This document shows positions 26,901 through 39,600 of a stretch of 64,000 bases of DNA, one piece after another (position 1 is the stretch's first letter; the number at the start of each line of letters is the position of its first letter). Origin of the DNA: Trichinella spiralis (lineage: Eukaryota; Nematoda; Enoplea; Trichinellida; Trichinellidae); assembly GCA_000181795.3 (NCBI GenBank), contig CM012954.1:10989422-11053421 (forward strand), written 5' to 3'. The notes under the pieces were generated by a model, which was given only the letters and a program-made list of their open reading frames with translations, was not told where the DNA came from and ran no database searches. The position numbers and the translations under genes were made by a program.

Positions 26901-27677
26901 TTGAACTGGTTGGTATACGATGATCTTTCAGCATGTCTTTCATACACACTAGCTGTGAGTATGTGCATTGGCTAATTACTATCTACATTACTAATATTGT
27001 GCATTGTTTCCACATTTGTTTAAGTTTATTCATCATTGAATGCGGACTTTTTTTTAAATTAATATTTTGTATTCTTCTGTTTGTAATCTTTATTTTATTA
27101 TAGCATTTATTTATAGTTCTTTATTTAGAAAAGCTTTTTTTAATTTTACACTTTGAATGTGTTGTAGTGAAGTGTAAATTTGAACTGAACACTTATTTCA
27201 GATTAAAACATTTGTTAAAATGACAAATTGAATAACAAAGAATTAGGATAGGATAGAATTTTTTTAGTGTTAATATTTTTGAAGTTAAATTAGCATGCTC
27301 CATTATAATATTAGTTTTGCTTGAATAGAGAAAAAGATTTGATTTTCGTTTTACATTTTTTTTTCTTTGTTCTCTATTGTATAGTAGAGGACGACAATTG
27401 AACAGCAAGCAGTTGGGGCGACGTTGGAATTGATTTATGTATCCGATTTCGGCTTTCCAATTTAGTATTAAATTTTCCCAATTCGACAATCGTTTCATGC
27501 ATTGACTTATTTCCATGTGAATAAATTAGTTCTATTTCATTTGTTCAGTTTTTTTCTATTTTCAAATGTCACTTTCCGCGCAAAATGTTAAAGTTATTTA
27601 TATAGTTGATATTATTTTGCATCATGATATGATTATTATTATTGTATTTTTTTACAAATGATTTGTAAACTTTTCAG
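23950..27677. other. AT-rich intergenic region between crotonase and LGN genes
   Basis: The two genes diverge from this 3.7-kb stretch, which should hold both promoters and a 5' non-coding exon of LGN (a good acceptor, TTTTCAG, sits just before the LGN start codon). No coding exon is supported. There is a TTG tract near 26880-26904. No repeat family is recognised. Confidence 0.4.
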
Positions 27678-27681
27678 AATT

Positions 27682-30600
27682 ATGGTTGAAGCGGATATAC
27701 TCAGAGAGAATGACATGGACAGTTTGAAGTTGGCCCTCGAAGGGCAGCAGCGTTGTCAACGTGGCGACATGCTGGGCGGAGTGTGGTACTTGGAAGCGGC
27801 CCTCGGCGCTGGTACCGACGATCTGAAAACTTTGAGTGCAGTTTACAGTCAACTGGGCAATGCTTACTTTGTTCTACAACAGTATGGCAAAGCTCTGGAG
27901 TATCATCGACACGACCACACTTTAGCCAGGTATGTTATATTTGCATTGATTTTTCACACGGCTATACTTGCCATACTGGAACAAGCTTGCCTTTCAACAT
28001 GCGCACACAACATTTGCAGTCGAGAACTATATATGCTTTTTGCATTCATTCAGGGCAAATTTTGCAAACTTTTCCACAGCAGCAGCAATTCAGGAGGGCG
28101 TGGTTTGCTTCTCTTTATTTATTCTTTTCTCAAGCTAACATCACTATTCAATAATGATGAATCTCAAAGAAATGGTGGGAAAATGATGCTTTCTAATGGT
28201 TGTTCCATTGAAAACAACTGTGCTTCAGTTGATCAGTAGTTGCTAATGTTGAAATGAAAAATCAAAACCACATTGATTGAACACATCAATTATTATTCTT
28301 GCTTTTTAAAGCATCATTTTACACGAGTTTGTAAACAAAAAAGCTTTCGGTTAGCTTACTATCATTAAGCTTAGTGATTTTTTCTCTGTATGATTTGCAT
28401 TCAATTGCAGAAGAAGCATTTTTCAATGGGCAAATTATCGTTGCTCACGCGATGTGGAAAATTTTTGGAACAGCATTTCCGTTTTGTTTTTATTAATATA
28501 CATTTAACTGTAGTTATGTATTATTTATGTATATGTGTGGGTGTGTAAATCATTAGCCGTTCTTTATTTTTAGTATTTATTGCTGAAAGTTAACTGATAA
28601 GTTGGTTGTTTTAATGTAGTTTTTATTCATTGGCATTATGATTATTATTGTCATTCGTTTTCACTTCTTTTTTTTGAATAATGCGAAATAGTGAGAAGCG
28701 TGCAATGGTATTGTTGAAATTATGACATGTTTGAAAATGTTAAAATTTCTTTTTCAATTTTGCACAATATGTTTTATTTGAATCGACAACTGTAGCGTTA
28801 AATAAATGTAGATATATGTTTATTTGGAATGTTTTGACATTGGTTGGTTAATATAAGAATGAGTTGATGATTTGATAGTTGAATTTATGATTGACAATGA
28901 GTTGATTAACGTGCAGGCAGGCGAGTTGGCATTTCTGGCTGAACGATCTTCATTTTGAATGAGATGTTGTGAATACGTTAGTAGCTTGATATGCAGTTCT
29001 TCTGTTCGACTTATGGATCCGGGGTGGATGCGGGTTCTGTTTTCGAGTAACTCTAATTGTCATGTTGGCCTTAATGTTGCTTGCACAAGCGGCTCCTTAT
29101 TACATAGAATTATCCGAAACTATTCGTTCACAAATGGTCGCCTAGTTCGAAACGAAGTCACTCACCACCACCACTGTTGTTCGGTCGATTCATTAAACTA
29201 CCCTTCCATACACACTTCTTTCTCCGCCTTCTTGATGCTTTCTTCAAATGAAATTTGAATGGAATTGCCGTTGTTGCTCTTTCCATATTTCCATTCAAAA
29301 TTTACGTTCAACAATTTAACAACTCAGCCAACTCACTTACTTCTCAGTTACAGTCACGTGGGTCGATTGTTGTTGCTGTATGATTGCATATTTGCATATT
29401 ACATCAAATTATCATTCTGTTTATTCTTCCGTATTTTGATCATATAAAATCAACTTTGGTTTGATTTGTTTTTTATTATTTATTCTGCTTATTATTATTA
29501 AACTTTGAATTTTTTGCCAAGGTATACAAATGAGATAGATTGTTTTGTGCATTTCAACAATGAAGAAATTTTTCTTGTTGAAAATGGCAAAGTGCAGAAG
29601 TGTAATTTTTTGCACGAGCTAAACGATGTTTTGTTTGATAAATTATGGACTTAAAATTTGTTCACATGGTTAATAATTTGATCGATTAATTGGTCAAAAG
29701 TGATCAATTAACATCGTCTGAATGGGAAAATTCATTTTCTACTGTACAAAAACAAAGAGCATTTATTGTTGTAGAAAGCGAACGAAGAAGCTTGATTGTT
29801 GAAAACTGTCTTTAAAATTAAAATATTTTCTGCGGCTAGATTGTTAATTGTTTTCAAGAAGGACTTTTAATAGATATGTATATATTTTTTTTTAAACTTT
29901 TGTTTGGTCATGAGAAATTTTCCCCGAATTATTTGCACAATTTTAACCCTTTGATGGATTGTTGGCGATAGGTACGTTGTTGGATTGTTGGGGTAGGCCC
30001 CACCCCACTTTAGAAAAACACGTCTAAAAAGCTGGGAGTATGTTCAATTTTTATGAAATTTATTTTATTGGATAGTTCGAAGAATTCTGTACATGATGGT
30101 ATTAAAATATTTCCAATTTTAATAATTTTAAAGCCTTTTATTGGCAAAAAATGCGACAAAATTTTGGTTAAAAAATCGTCTTTTTTTAGTTTTTTTCTTC
30201 GCGTGGACTGAATTTTGTAAAATTCGTGAAACAAATTACATTATTGAATAGAGCACGTTATTCTGCACATTTTGATACCAAACTCAGGTCTATAGTCTTT
30301 TTTTTGGTTCCGTAAAGACTTCGTTTATCTAAGCCCTTTCTATACTTTTAACATAAACATATGGAAAAGTGTTGAGCAGGAAATCGATATTCCACATTTT
30401 TTTTGATTTCAGTATCTATAATTTATTTATTTTTATGTATTTTGATTAAAATTTCATTATTTGAAATAAATTTTTGGTCTCTCCTATCTGAAAAATTCAA
30501 CAAAATTGACGTAATAAATCTGTTGATCTCCCTTTATTTGGAAGTGTTAGGATTAACATCACAATGCTCACAGTAGCTGCGCAGATGTTCATTGCAGTAT

Positions 30601-33600
30601 GGAAGCAGAATGCAGTGGAAGATCCGTTAGCTAAAAAACGATGATTGTGGGAACATTACGGATGAATAAAACAGAAGTGCCATCAGAATTAGCAGAAGCC
30701 ATGGGACGAGAAGTGGGTTCGTCATTATTTTGCTTCGATGGACAGCTCACTTTTGTGAGCTACATCCTGAAGCGAAAGAAATGCGTCTTGCTGTTGTCGA
30801 CCATGCACCATGATGATGCAGTAAATGAAGATCAAGAAAGAAAAGCAGATATCGTGCTGTTTTATAATGAAACAAAGTCCGGTGTGGATACCCTAGACCA
30901 GCTTGTACGGGTATACACATGCAAGGGACGCACCCGGCGGTGGCCAATGGTTCTATGGTTCAATACTTTAGATTGCGCAGGTCTAGCAGCATATGTTATT
31001 TGGACATGTAAAAATCCAGATTGGAACGCCCGAAAATCGCAGCGTAGAAGACTATTTTTGATAGAGTGTGGCAAAAACTTAGTAGACATCGTTCTTCAGA
31101 AACGTGCTGCCAGTCCCCCGCAATCCCTTCCTTACACAGCAATGAAAGCGATTGAACAAATAGGAACAGCGACGTCAGCCGAGCGGTCAGAAGCAAGCAA
31201 AAAAGAAAAACACATCTATAGAAGATGCGTCTTTTGTGGAAGAAAACGTGACAAAAAAGTAAGATCTAGCTGCATAAAGTGTAGAAAGCCATGCTGCAAT
31301 GAACATCTGCGCAGCTACTGTGAGCATTGTGATGTTAATCCTAGCACTTCCCAATAATGGAAGATCAACAGATTTATTACGTCAATTTTGTTGAATTTTT
31401 CAGCTAGAAGAGACCTAAAATTTATTTCAAATAATGAAATTTTAATCAAAATACATAAAAATAAATAAATTATAGAAACTAAAATCAAAAAAATGTGGAA
31501 TATCAATTTCCTGCTTAACACTTTTCCATATGTTTATGTTAAAAGTATAGAAAGGGCTTAGATAAACGAAGTCTTTACGGAACCAAAAAAAAGACTATAG
31601 ACCTGAGTTTGGTATCAAAATGTGCAGAATAACGTGCTCTATTCAATAATGTAATTTGTTTCACGAATTTTACAAAATTCAGTCCACGCGAAGAAAAAAA
31701 CTGAAAAAAGACGATTTTTTAACCAAAATTTTGTCGCATTTTTTGCCAATAAAAGGCTTTAAAATTATTAAAATTGGAAATATTTTAATACCATCATGTA
31801 CAGAATTCTTCGAACTATCCAATAAAATAAATTTCATAAAAATTGAACATACTCCCAGCTTTTTAGACGTGTTTTTCTAAAGTGGGGTGGGGCCTACCCC
31901 AACAATCCAACAACGTACCTTTTAAGTTTACGATGTTCTGTAGACCGAACAAAAAATCCTGGAACATTGAAATTTCTTTCAAAATATGTCTTATTGTTTC
32001 AAAAGAGATGTCACAAAGCTTCAGACTATAAAAATAAAAATTGACAGAATGCGACGAAAAGAAAACCCCCTGGGGTGGGCTCTACCCCAACAATCCATCA
32101 AAGGGTTAAATATTATTCTTGGTTTGTGCTTGTATCAGTGTGTAAAAAAATTGACCTGCGTATTATTGATTTCGCCTAATTGACCGCCAGTTGCAGTTTC
32201 TCATCTTCACTTCACAGTTAACTGTTGGGGCGGCTCGTTTGCACGGTGTCGATGATTTGTGTCTGTGTGTGTGTGTTCAGCTCAGTTGGTGCTTTCCGAT
32301 GTTGCCAAAATCGAAATTCACTTGCAAATTATTCCACAGCCTCCACCACCACCACTAAGATCGGCATCAAACTCTTATCATGCGTTGTTGATGAAATCAG
32401 ATGAGGTGGAAACACATGCGCATCACAATTATCGCTGGCATTTTGTGGCTAAATTACCAATGAACTAACTCAACAGCAATACCAGTAGAATTCCAAGCAT
32501 CAGAACTTTGCTGGCAAAATTTGTCAATGTTGTCGCGGTTGAAAAATTATTTATCTTCATGGAATGGGGTTTTACCAAGTTCATTTTATTCTAACGATGT
32601 ATATATATGTGCTGGGGAAAGATATGGTGGAGGGGAATATGTTGAAGAAGTTGAATATCAAATGTGTTCAATTTCATGGATAAATGATGCAATTTTTCAA
32701 CTTAATTTTTTAATTACAAATTGTAAGTTAGTTGATGAATTAGAAGTTGAAGTATTTTTGGTGAAGTTGGTTATAGCAGAAATCATTTGAGGCAACATGT
32801 GCGTGTGAGTTTGTAAATTGCATTAAGTTTCAATATTGAATACCAATAGTAGAATGTTGTTGTAATTTGTGGAAATTTCTTTATTTGAAAAATTAATCCT
32901 CATCAGTGGAAATGATTAATTATTTATTTTGTTAATTTTGCCGAATATAGAAACCATTACTATGTTATTGATGAATTAATAATGTGAATGTTGCTGCTGC
33001 TGCTGTACTTTGCTCTGCTGTCAGAGCAGCTTAGTAGTATTTTTGAAATTATTTATCAAACCTGTACATTATTTCATTGGGATATTTTTTGCATTAAATC
33101 TACTAATTTTGATAATTATTCATTATCATTTTTGTTGAAACCTTTTCCAATGTATGATTGTTACAATACGTTGCTATTGTTAATCTGGTTGGGAATTTTG
33201 TTGAATCTTCTTCAGGGAAGATAATATCACTTTGAATGTGTGAAATTTTTTCAATACTTTTTGTTTTAACATTTTTTCCATAGAGATTGATTTTTTGCAA
33301 TTTATAATCAGTCAGGGGTATTATTTGTCGCTGAAATTTTAATGGCATATTCACTAACGTAGCAACACGACGCAATTTCCATTGAAAGAATGGAGGAATA
33401 ATCATTTTTTTGGTTGAAAAAAATTGAATTTTTTTATTTCGATCACAAAATTTCTGCTTTTCTTTTCAGCTGGTTAAAAACCGATTTGCAGTAATTTTCT
33501 CTGCTGTGCATGATAATGGCTGAAGATGTAATTTTGTTTGCAATGTTTTATTTGACCTGATGAAGTTTAGTTTCAAATGAGTTTAGTTTAATGAAATTTA

Positions 33601-36600
33601 TTTCATCATTTTCATTTATCTTGGCAACAATTTAATTTTGTCTTTTATTTTTTGCTATATAGTATCCGCATTTTAAGTTTTTTTATTTTCAAATGATGAA
33701 GTTCCACAAAGCGTATTTTAACATAAAGTAATGCTTTCGTCTTGTTCTTAATTTTGAAGATTCTTTTCATTGTTCAATAATGAAGGACTAGTGGCGGCAT
33801 AGAAAAATGAATTTTAATCATAATAATAATAGCAATATGAATGCACGCGAACGTGGTGAGACTATTTTTATTTCATTGATGATGAATTTATTTCACTTTA
33901 ATTTATCTTACTTGCTGTAAAGCTTGAACAGTTGAAAATCTTTTAGAAGTAAATGGATGTTTAGTTAATTTTTTGTGAATTGTAATGGAAAAAAGTCAAA
34001 CTGATTTATATCAAATTTGATTTGTAACTTTGATGGCTAACGCGAATGAATGCGTTTTATACATTGAAACATGTAAATGCGTTGTTTTTTATCAAATTTT
34101 ATTTTACTTTGAGCAATTTATTTGCCGGTGCTGACAAAATGGTGATTTAATTACCCGGCGATTTGTATATCCGGCATGAACAACAATCGCGCGCACACAC
34201 ACATGAATAAGCTAACTAGTTAGCTAGCTGAATGATGAAAATTCTACAGACCAATTTTTTAAAAGATGATTTTTTTCTTCCCAAAAATTATAGATGAAAG
34301 AGGTTTAGTTTAAAATATGTTTTTTGTACATTCATTTGAATGTATATTCTTGAAAAGAAAAGCAACAAGTAGTGATAATAATTGATTTCACTTATTTATT
34401 GTTGTAAGCATTGTTTTTTACATCGGTTGAAATACGCAATTTTAATATTATTTTTCTTCAATGCCCATTCAATTCAAGTAGAAGAATTTGACTTTGCTTT
34501 GCTTCTTTTTGTTCATTCCTCTGTACATTGAGGTTTTTATTGCTGGTTTAAGTTTAATTTTTAAAGCCAATTGAGAAAGTGTCGGTAAAATAATTGAAAA
34601 ATCTCCACATCGCATGCATGCATTGAGAAAGTACTGTAGAAATTTGCTGGCAACTGTCGACTTTTGAGGTAAATTAATTGCTTCGATGCAGCTTCAATAC
34701 TTGGTGCCTGGTGAAAATTGCGTTTCAACCAGCAGCAAGCGGGCAGGCACGTGCATTTCTCTTTCTCTCTCCCTCTCCCTCTCTGTTTTGCTGCAAATTT
34801 TCAATCAAAATTCCAAACCCAACAACAAGTGTCATTTGACATGCGGTGCTTGCTGGGTGGGATCTTTTGCAAGCAATGATTACAACCGGGTTGGTCGGTC
34901 GACTGATTTATATATATATATGTATATATGATTATAAAAGCCGGTTGGATTACTGAGCTTGCTGAGACTGGGATGCGCATGTGAATTTCATGATAAAATG
35001 AAATAATAATAGTACGAATAGTGAAATATGAATAGTCAAAGTTGGTTTTTCTTTCAAAAGAAAATAATCATTACAGAAGATATAGGGTTCATTGTGTTGT
35101 GAGAGAGTAGGTTGAGAAAAAGAAAGTTTTTAGTTATTGAGAATGAATGTCTGAATGGGGGAATCAATCCAGTCCACTTTGACTTTTCACGTCGCAGACA
35201 TTAATCGACAAGAGACGCTGGATAGTTGTTTAATGATGTATTCTCAGTGCAGTGGATCTGATTGGCGTTATTGGCGCTGGCGGGGTGTGGCGGCTGTGAT
35301 GGGGAGATTGTACAGAGGCGGCGAAATTAGTTTCCACTTTTGCGAGTCTAATGGATTTTCAATGACGCAGGTTGACCTGCTGTGCGCTACCGGAGCAGCT
35401 TTTAGCCGACGACGACTTTGTTGTTGTTGCTGGCAATGTGTTACAAGAAATTTATATACTTGACAAGTTTTGTTCAATGTTTAGGGCAGTTGGCGACCGA
35501 CGGTCCGAAGCAAACGCTAGTGGCAATTTGTGCAATACTCTGAAAGCGTTGGGCAAATACGACGAAGCATCACTTTGTGGTAAGCGACATTTGGAACTTG
35601 CTCGTTCACTGCAAGATAAGGTAAATATTAATGATGATATTATTATTATTATTAAAATTTCATCCTGCATATTTGTTTGAAATATTATCTCATTGTTGCA
35701 GACTGGTGAAGTACGCGCTTGTTACAATCTTGGCGGTGTGTATTATTCCAAAGCGCGCCATTTGAATAGACCGCAGAGTGCAGATTTAAGCGAATACGCT
35801 GGTCAAGTGAGACAATTGTGTTTGCAGTCAATTGAATATTACGAGTCAGTTTTATTGTCCAATGCTTTTTGCTTGCTATTGTTTGGAAATAAAAACTTCT
35901 CTCGACAGGATGAATTTGAAATTAACGCAAGAGATGGGCGATCGAGTGGGCGAAGGTCGTGCATGCGGTAACATCGGCCTTGCCTACCACTTGCTTGGTG
36001 ATTTCAAGACGGCAGTGCAATTTCACAATGAGGTGAGTTCGACACTTTTATGCAGGAATTTTCCACGCCTCAATGCACCCTAGGCCTATTTGCTAGCTAA
36101 TTTCATATATTACTGCTGCTGCCACTGCTGCTGCTGTTGCTATTTGCCACTACCACAACCATTGCTATTACTACTACTGCTATTATTATTATTATCATTA
36201 TCACTATTATTATTATTATTATTATTATAGAGATTGCAAATTGCCAAAGAGTTCGGTGACAAGCGGGCTATGCGCCGGGCTTATTCCAATCTGGGCAATG
36301 CGAGTGTGTTTTTGGGAGAATTGGAACCGGCTATACAGTATTATTCGTAAGTTTATTTTACTTTTGATCATATAACATTAAGCTTTATCGATATTTTTAA
36401 TGGTTTTCTGTTATCGCATATTTAATAATATTATTTTACTGGTAGTAATTGTTGTCTTTTCAAATAACGACAAAACGCAAAGCACACACACTTTTACTCG
36501 TGCTTGTATTGACATATTTTATATATTTCTTTCTTTTGGTTTTTTAATTTAAAAAATTTTCTACTTCTATCACTGTGATAAAGATAAAAGAATGGCGAGA

Positions 36601-39600
36601 CGGGAATTGTCCATTGTTATGACTTTTGATATGAATTTGTTAGCTGTACGTGTATTTGGTGTTAGTTGCTTGCTGTATATAATAATAATAGTTATAATAA
36701 GGTTGCCCAGTGGTAGGTGTTGTTTGTATATTGAGCGATGAAATTTGTTGGCCGAGGTTTTCTAATTGTATGTATACTTGGTGAGTTCGATTTGAGCATT
36801 GACTGATCCAAATAGTCGAACTGATCATGAAGCTGTGTAATTGGAGAGATTAGATGTACGGCGTATGGTTGGTTGATTTGGGTGTGAATATTTTGATCGG
36901 TTCGCTAATCGTTCAATTCATGCATGACGGAGGGCTGTTTGCGGTCGTTTAATAACAACATTCCAGCTGTAACAGAAGTCTTTGGAGTCTAAAAGCTTGA
37001 TGCTCTCTAACAGAGATGTTTTTTTTAAAAACAAATTTCGTCCTATCTTTTCCTTTTTTAGCACTTTATTTAGTTGTTTTTTTTTAAATTGTATATAATT
37101 CAAAAATGAAAAGTCTTCAAAATCTGACCCAGGATTGCAATAGCAGTAGTAGAACGACGTTGTTGGGTATATTGGTTGGTTGGAATTTATGAATTTGTTC
37201 TTTTTTTTCTTGTTCTATACAGTTGATGGGGTTTTTACAATTGTATTTTATTGTACATTAACTTGTCAGAACATTGTATATTTTGTATAAATGAAAAAAA
37301 TTGTTTTAAATAATATTGATAATTGGACAGATTGGCTTTTTTTCGCTATCTTATAGCTGCTGATTTTCGAATAATTGAGAAATGGAAAAGAATCAAAAGT
37401 ACAAACCATCACCATCAGTTTTTGACATCGTTGAATTAATGTATGTGTGGTGATTCGTGATTTCAAGCTGTTTGGAGCTTTTTGCTATATTGGTGAAAAA
37501 TATTTGACGAACGAAATTACTATTTTTATGCAAATCGATAGAAAATGAATGTTTTTAATCAATCAATCCACTCGGCAATGGCAGCAGAAAGCAGACAGGC
37601 AACATTGATCAGATTTTGCGCTTTACTTTTTTCCAATTTTCTTCAATCATCTCTACTGAAACGCCCGCATGATTATGCATCTGTAGCAAGCAATCTTTTT
37701 TTAACGATTCTTTTTTAATCTTTAACAAGTAAGTAGTCCAGTGGATGGATAAGATGATGGCAGATTTTTTTGGAACTAAAAATTTACATTTATCAAATGA
37801 ATCATTATTATTGATATAAAATAAGCAAGTGCAAAATTTTAATTATTTATAATTGTTAGTTAGAAGTTTTGAAATTTCTCAACTGGTGAGTGTGATTCTC
37901 TTGAGAGAGAGAGAGTGTTTAGGGTAGTTATGATCAAAATTGGAATTTTTCGCTCAGTGAGAAGACATCAGTGAATTTATGTGTTGAAAATGTGCACCTG
38001 TATCTTCTTTATAAAAGAATTATGAAACCATTATGTGTATACATATACCGTATTGTGATCTTTGTTGAAGCGAGGGGGAAGAGCAGAGGAAGAGGAGGAG
38101 GAGGAGACAAAGTTGACAAATTACGAAGAAATGAAAATTTATTCTACATGATGTGTGTGACGTCCGCTCATTAATGCTGAAATGAAAAAGTTTCCGTTGA
38201 AATTATAAAATTTTGAATTATTATTATTATTGAAGTTGAAAATTAGCAATTTTATTTGCTTTTTCGAATAAGAAGAAGTGTTAGTTTTCTTTTTAGCTTA
38301 GATTAAAAAAGCCTGAACACATGCCAGTTATTAAGCATGTGTTGTTGTTTTTCAAGTAGAGAGCTTTTGGGAAATTTGGTGTTTTTTTATCTATTGGATT
38401 GATGAGAGAATTTCAAGCTTTTCTGTTCAGAATAGAAAATGTATTTTAAATAAATTTTACATTTTTCATTTCTGTAACGAAAATTATATTGTTTTTTGAA
38501 TTTTATTTTGCAGAAACGCCTTAGCGGTTGCCAGAGAATTGAAAGATATTGCCGCTGAAGGACAAGCGTTTTATTCGCTCGGAAATTGTTTCACATTGCT
38601 TCGAGACTATCGTCAGGGTATGTGTGTGACTTTTTTTATTGGTTTTTTTATTAAATATTTTTCTGTTGAAATTGTTATTTTTTTTTCTTTTTAATTTAAA
38701 TGTGGGGTGTTCTTCTTGATTTTCAGTTCATATATATATAGGTGAAATTTTGTTGATGTTGTGATCCGCAAAATATATTCATTATTGTTATTGTTCATCC
38801 AAAATATTAAAATTATACCTATTTATTTAATGAACAAGAACGTCAAAGGAGAGATGATTTATTTAATAATAATAATGATTATTATTATAATCCTGCAGCG
38901 CTGATGCACTGGTGGCTAGTATTCGACAAGCATATTTATTCAGTTTGCAGTATTAAATGAAATTACATAGCATTCTATTATCGAGAGGCCAAAACAGCCG
39001 TTGGAACTGAACTCAGTGCAATGGAATTTTTGCTTCTGGATGCTTTGCAATTTTTTGAACATCCATAGAATCCATAGAAGCAAGAAATCATTCTCATTTT
39101 TTCAATAGAAATTCGTCGATGGAAAGTTTTTTTCTCAGCTGAAAATTCATGATGATTATTTCTTTTATTTTTATAGTAGTAAAGGGGGGGGGTTCATTTG
39201 CAAAAGTCTTTATTCAAAGAAATGGTGTGTGGTTTAGGGGTAGAAAGTTTTATTCATGCTTCAACAACCGTAGTTGCAGTTGGTATGTATATATGTTTTG
39301 TTTGCAGGATGGATAAGAATTGCAAGTACTTACTATTTTGCAGTTTATTATTATCTGATTTTAATGTATTTGCTTTCTCGATTGCAATCGAAGTTATTGA
39401 TTGCTATAACAGTTTCAGTCGCCAATCATTGCGTCGTTATTTTTGCAAAATTTCTGTAGTGCAAATTATTATAAAATATTATAAGACTTATATTAATAAT
39501 GACTGTTGAGAAAATAATAAATTTAAATGATCATCAAATAAGATATTTAGATATATGTTTTTAGTTGACGTATGCTTACATGATGTAGTATTTTATTATT

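Larger units (their letters stand above)
29947..32105 (+). mobile_element. Rearranged piggyBac element with TTAA target duplication
   Basis: The element is bounded by TTAA at 29943-29946 and 32106-32109. It has perfect 19-bp terminal inverted repeats, CCCTTTGATGGATTGTTGG (29947-29965) and its complement at 32087-32105; TTAA targets and CCY ends are hallmarks of piggyBac. Inside lie two inverted arms of about 630 bp (29971-30602 and 31289-31919) flanking the C-terminal part of a transposase. The left arm is an inverted copy of the 3' end, reaching into the last codons of the transposase, so the normal 5' half is missing. It sits in the first coding intron of LGN, in the same orientation as the gene. 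Non-autonomous, but both ends look intact. Confidence 0.9.
27930..35484. other. 7.6-kb first coding intron of LGN
   Basis: Donor GTATGT at 27930 and acceptor TTTAG before 35485, phase 2. Besides the piggyBac element there is AT-rich unique sequence, a CT repeat near 34763-34783 and a short AT repeat near 34908. The reading frame of the preceding exon stays open into the intron to about 28239, which looks fortuitous. No other exon is supported. Confidence 0.7.

Noticed and set aside
27930-28239. Extension of the first LGN coding exon as a truncated protein
   Set aside because: The sequence after GTATGT loses TPR similarity at once and matches ordinary intron composition; the frame is open by chance.
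30010-30234. Two identical 74-codon open frames (here and at 31656-31880)
   Set aside because: They lie in the non-coding part of the piggyBac inverted arms; their identity comes from the arm duplication, not from a gene pair.
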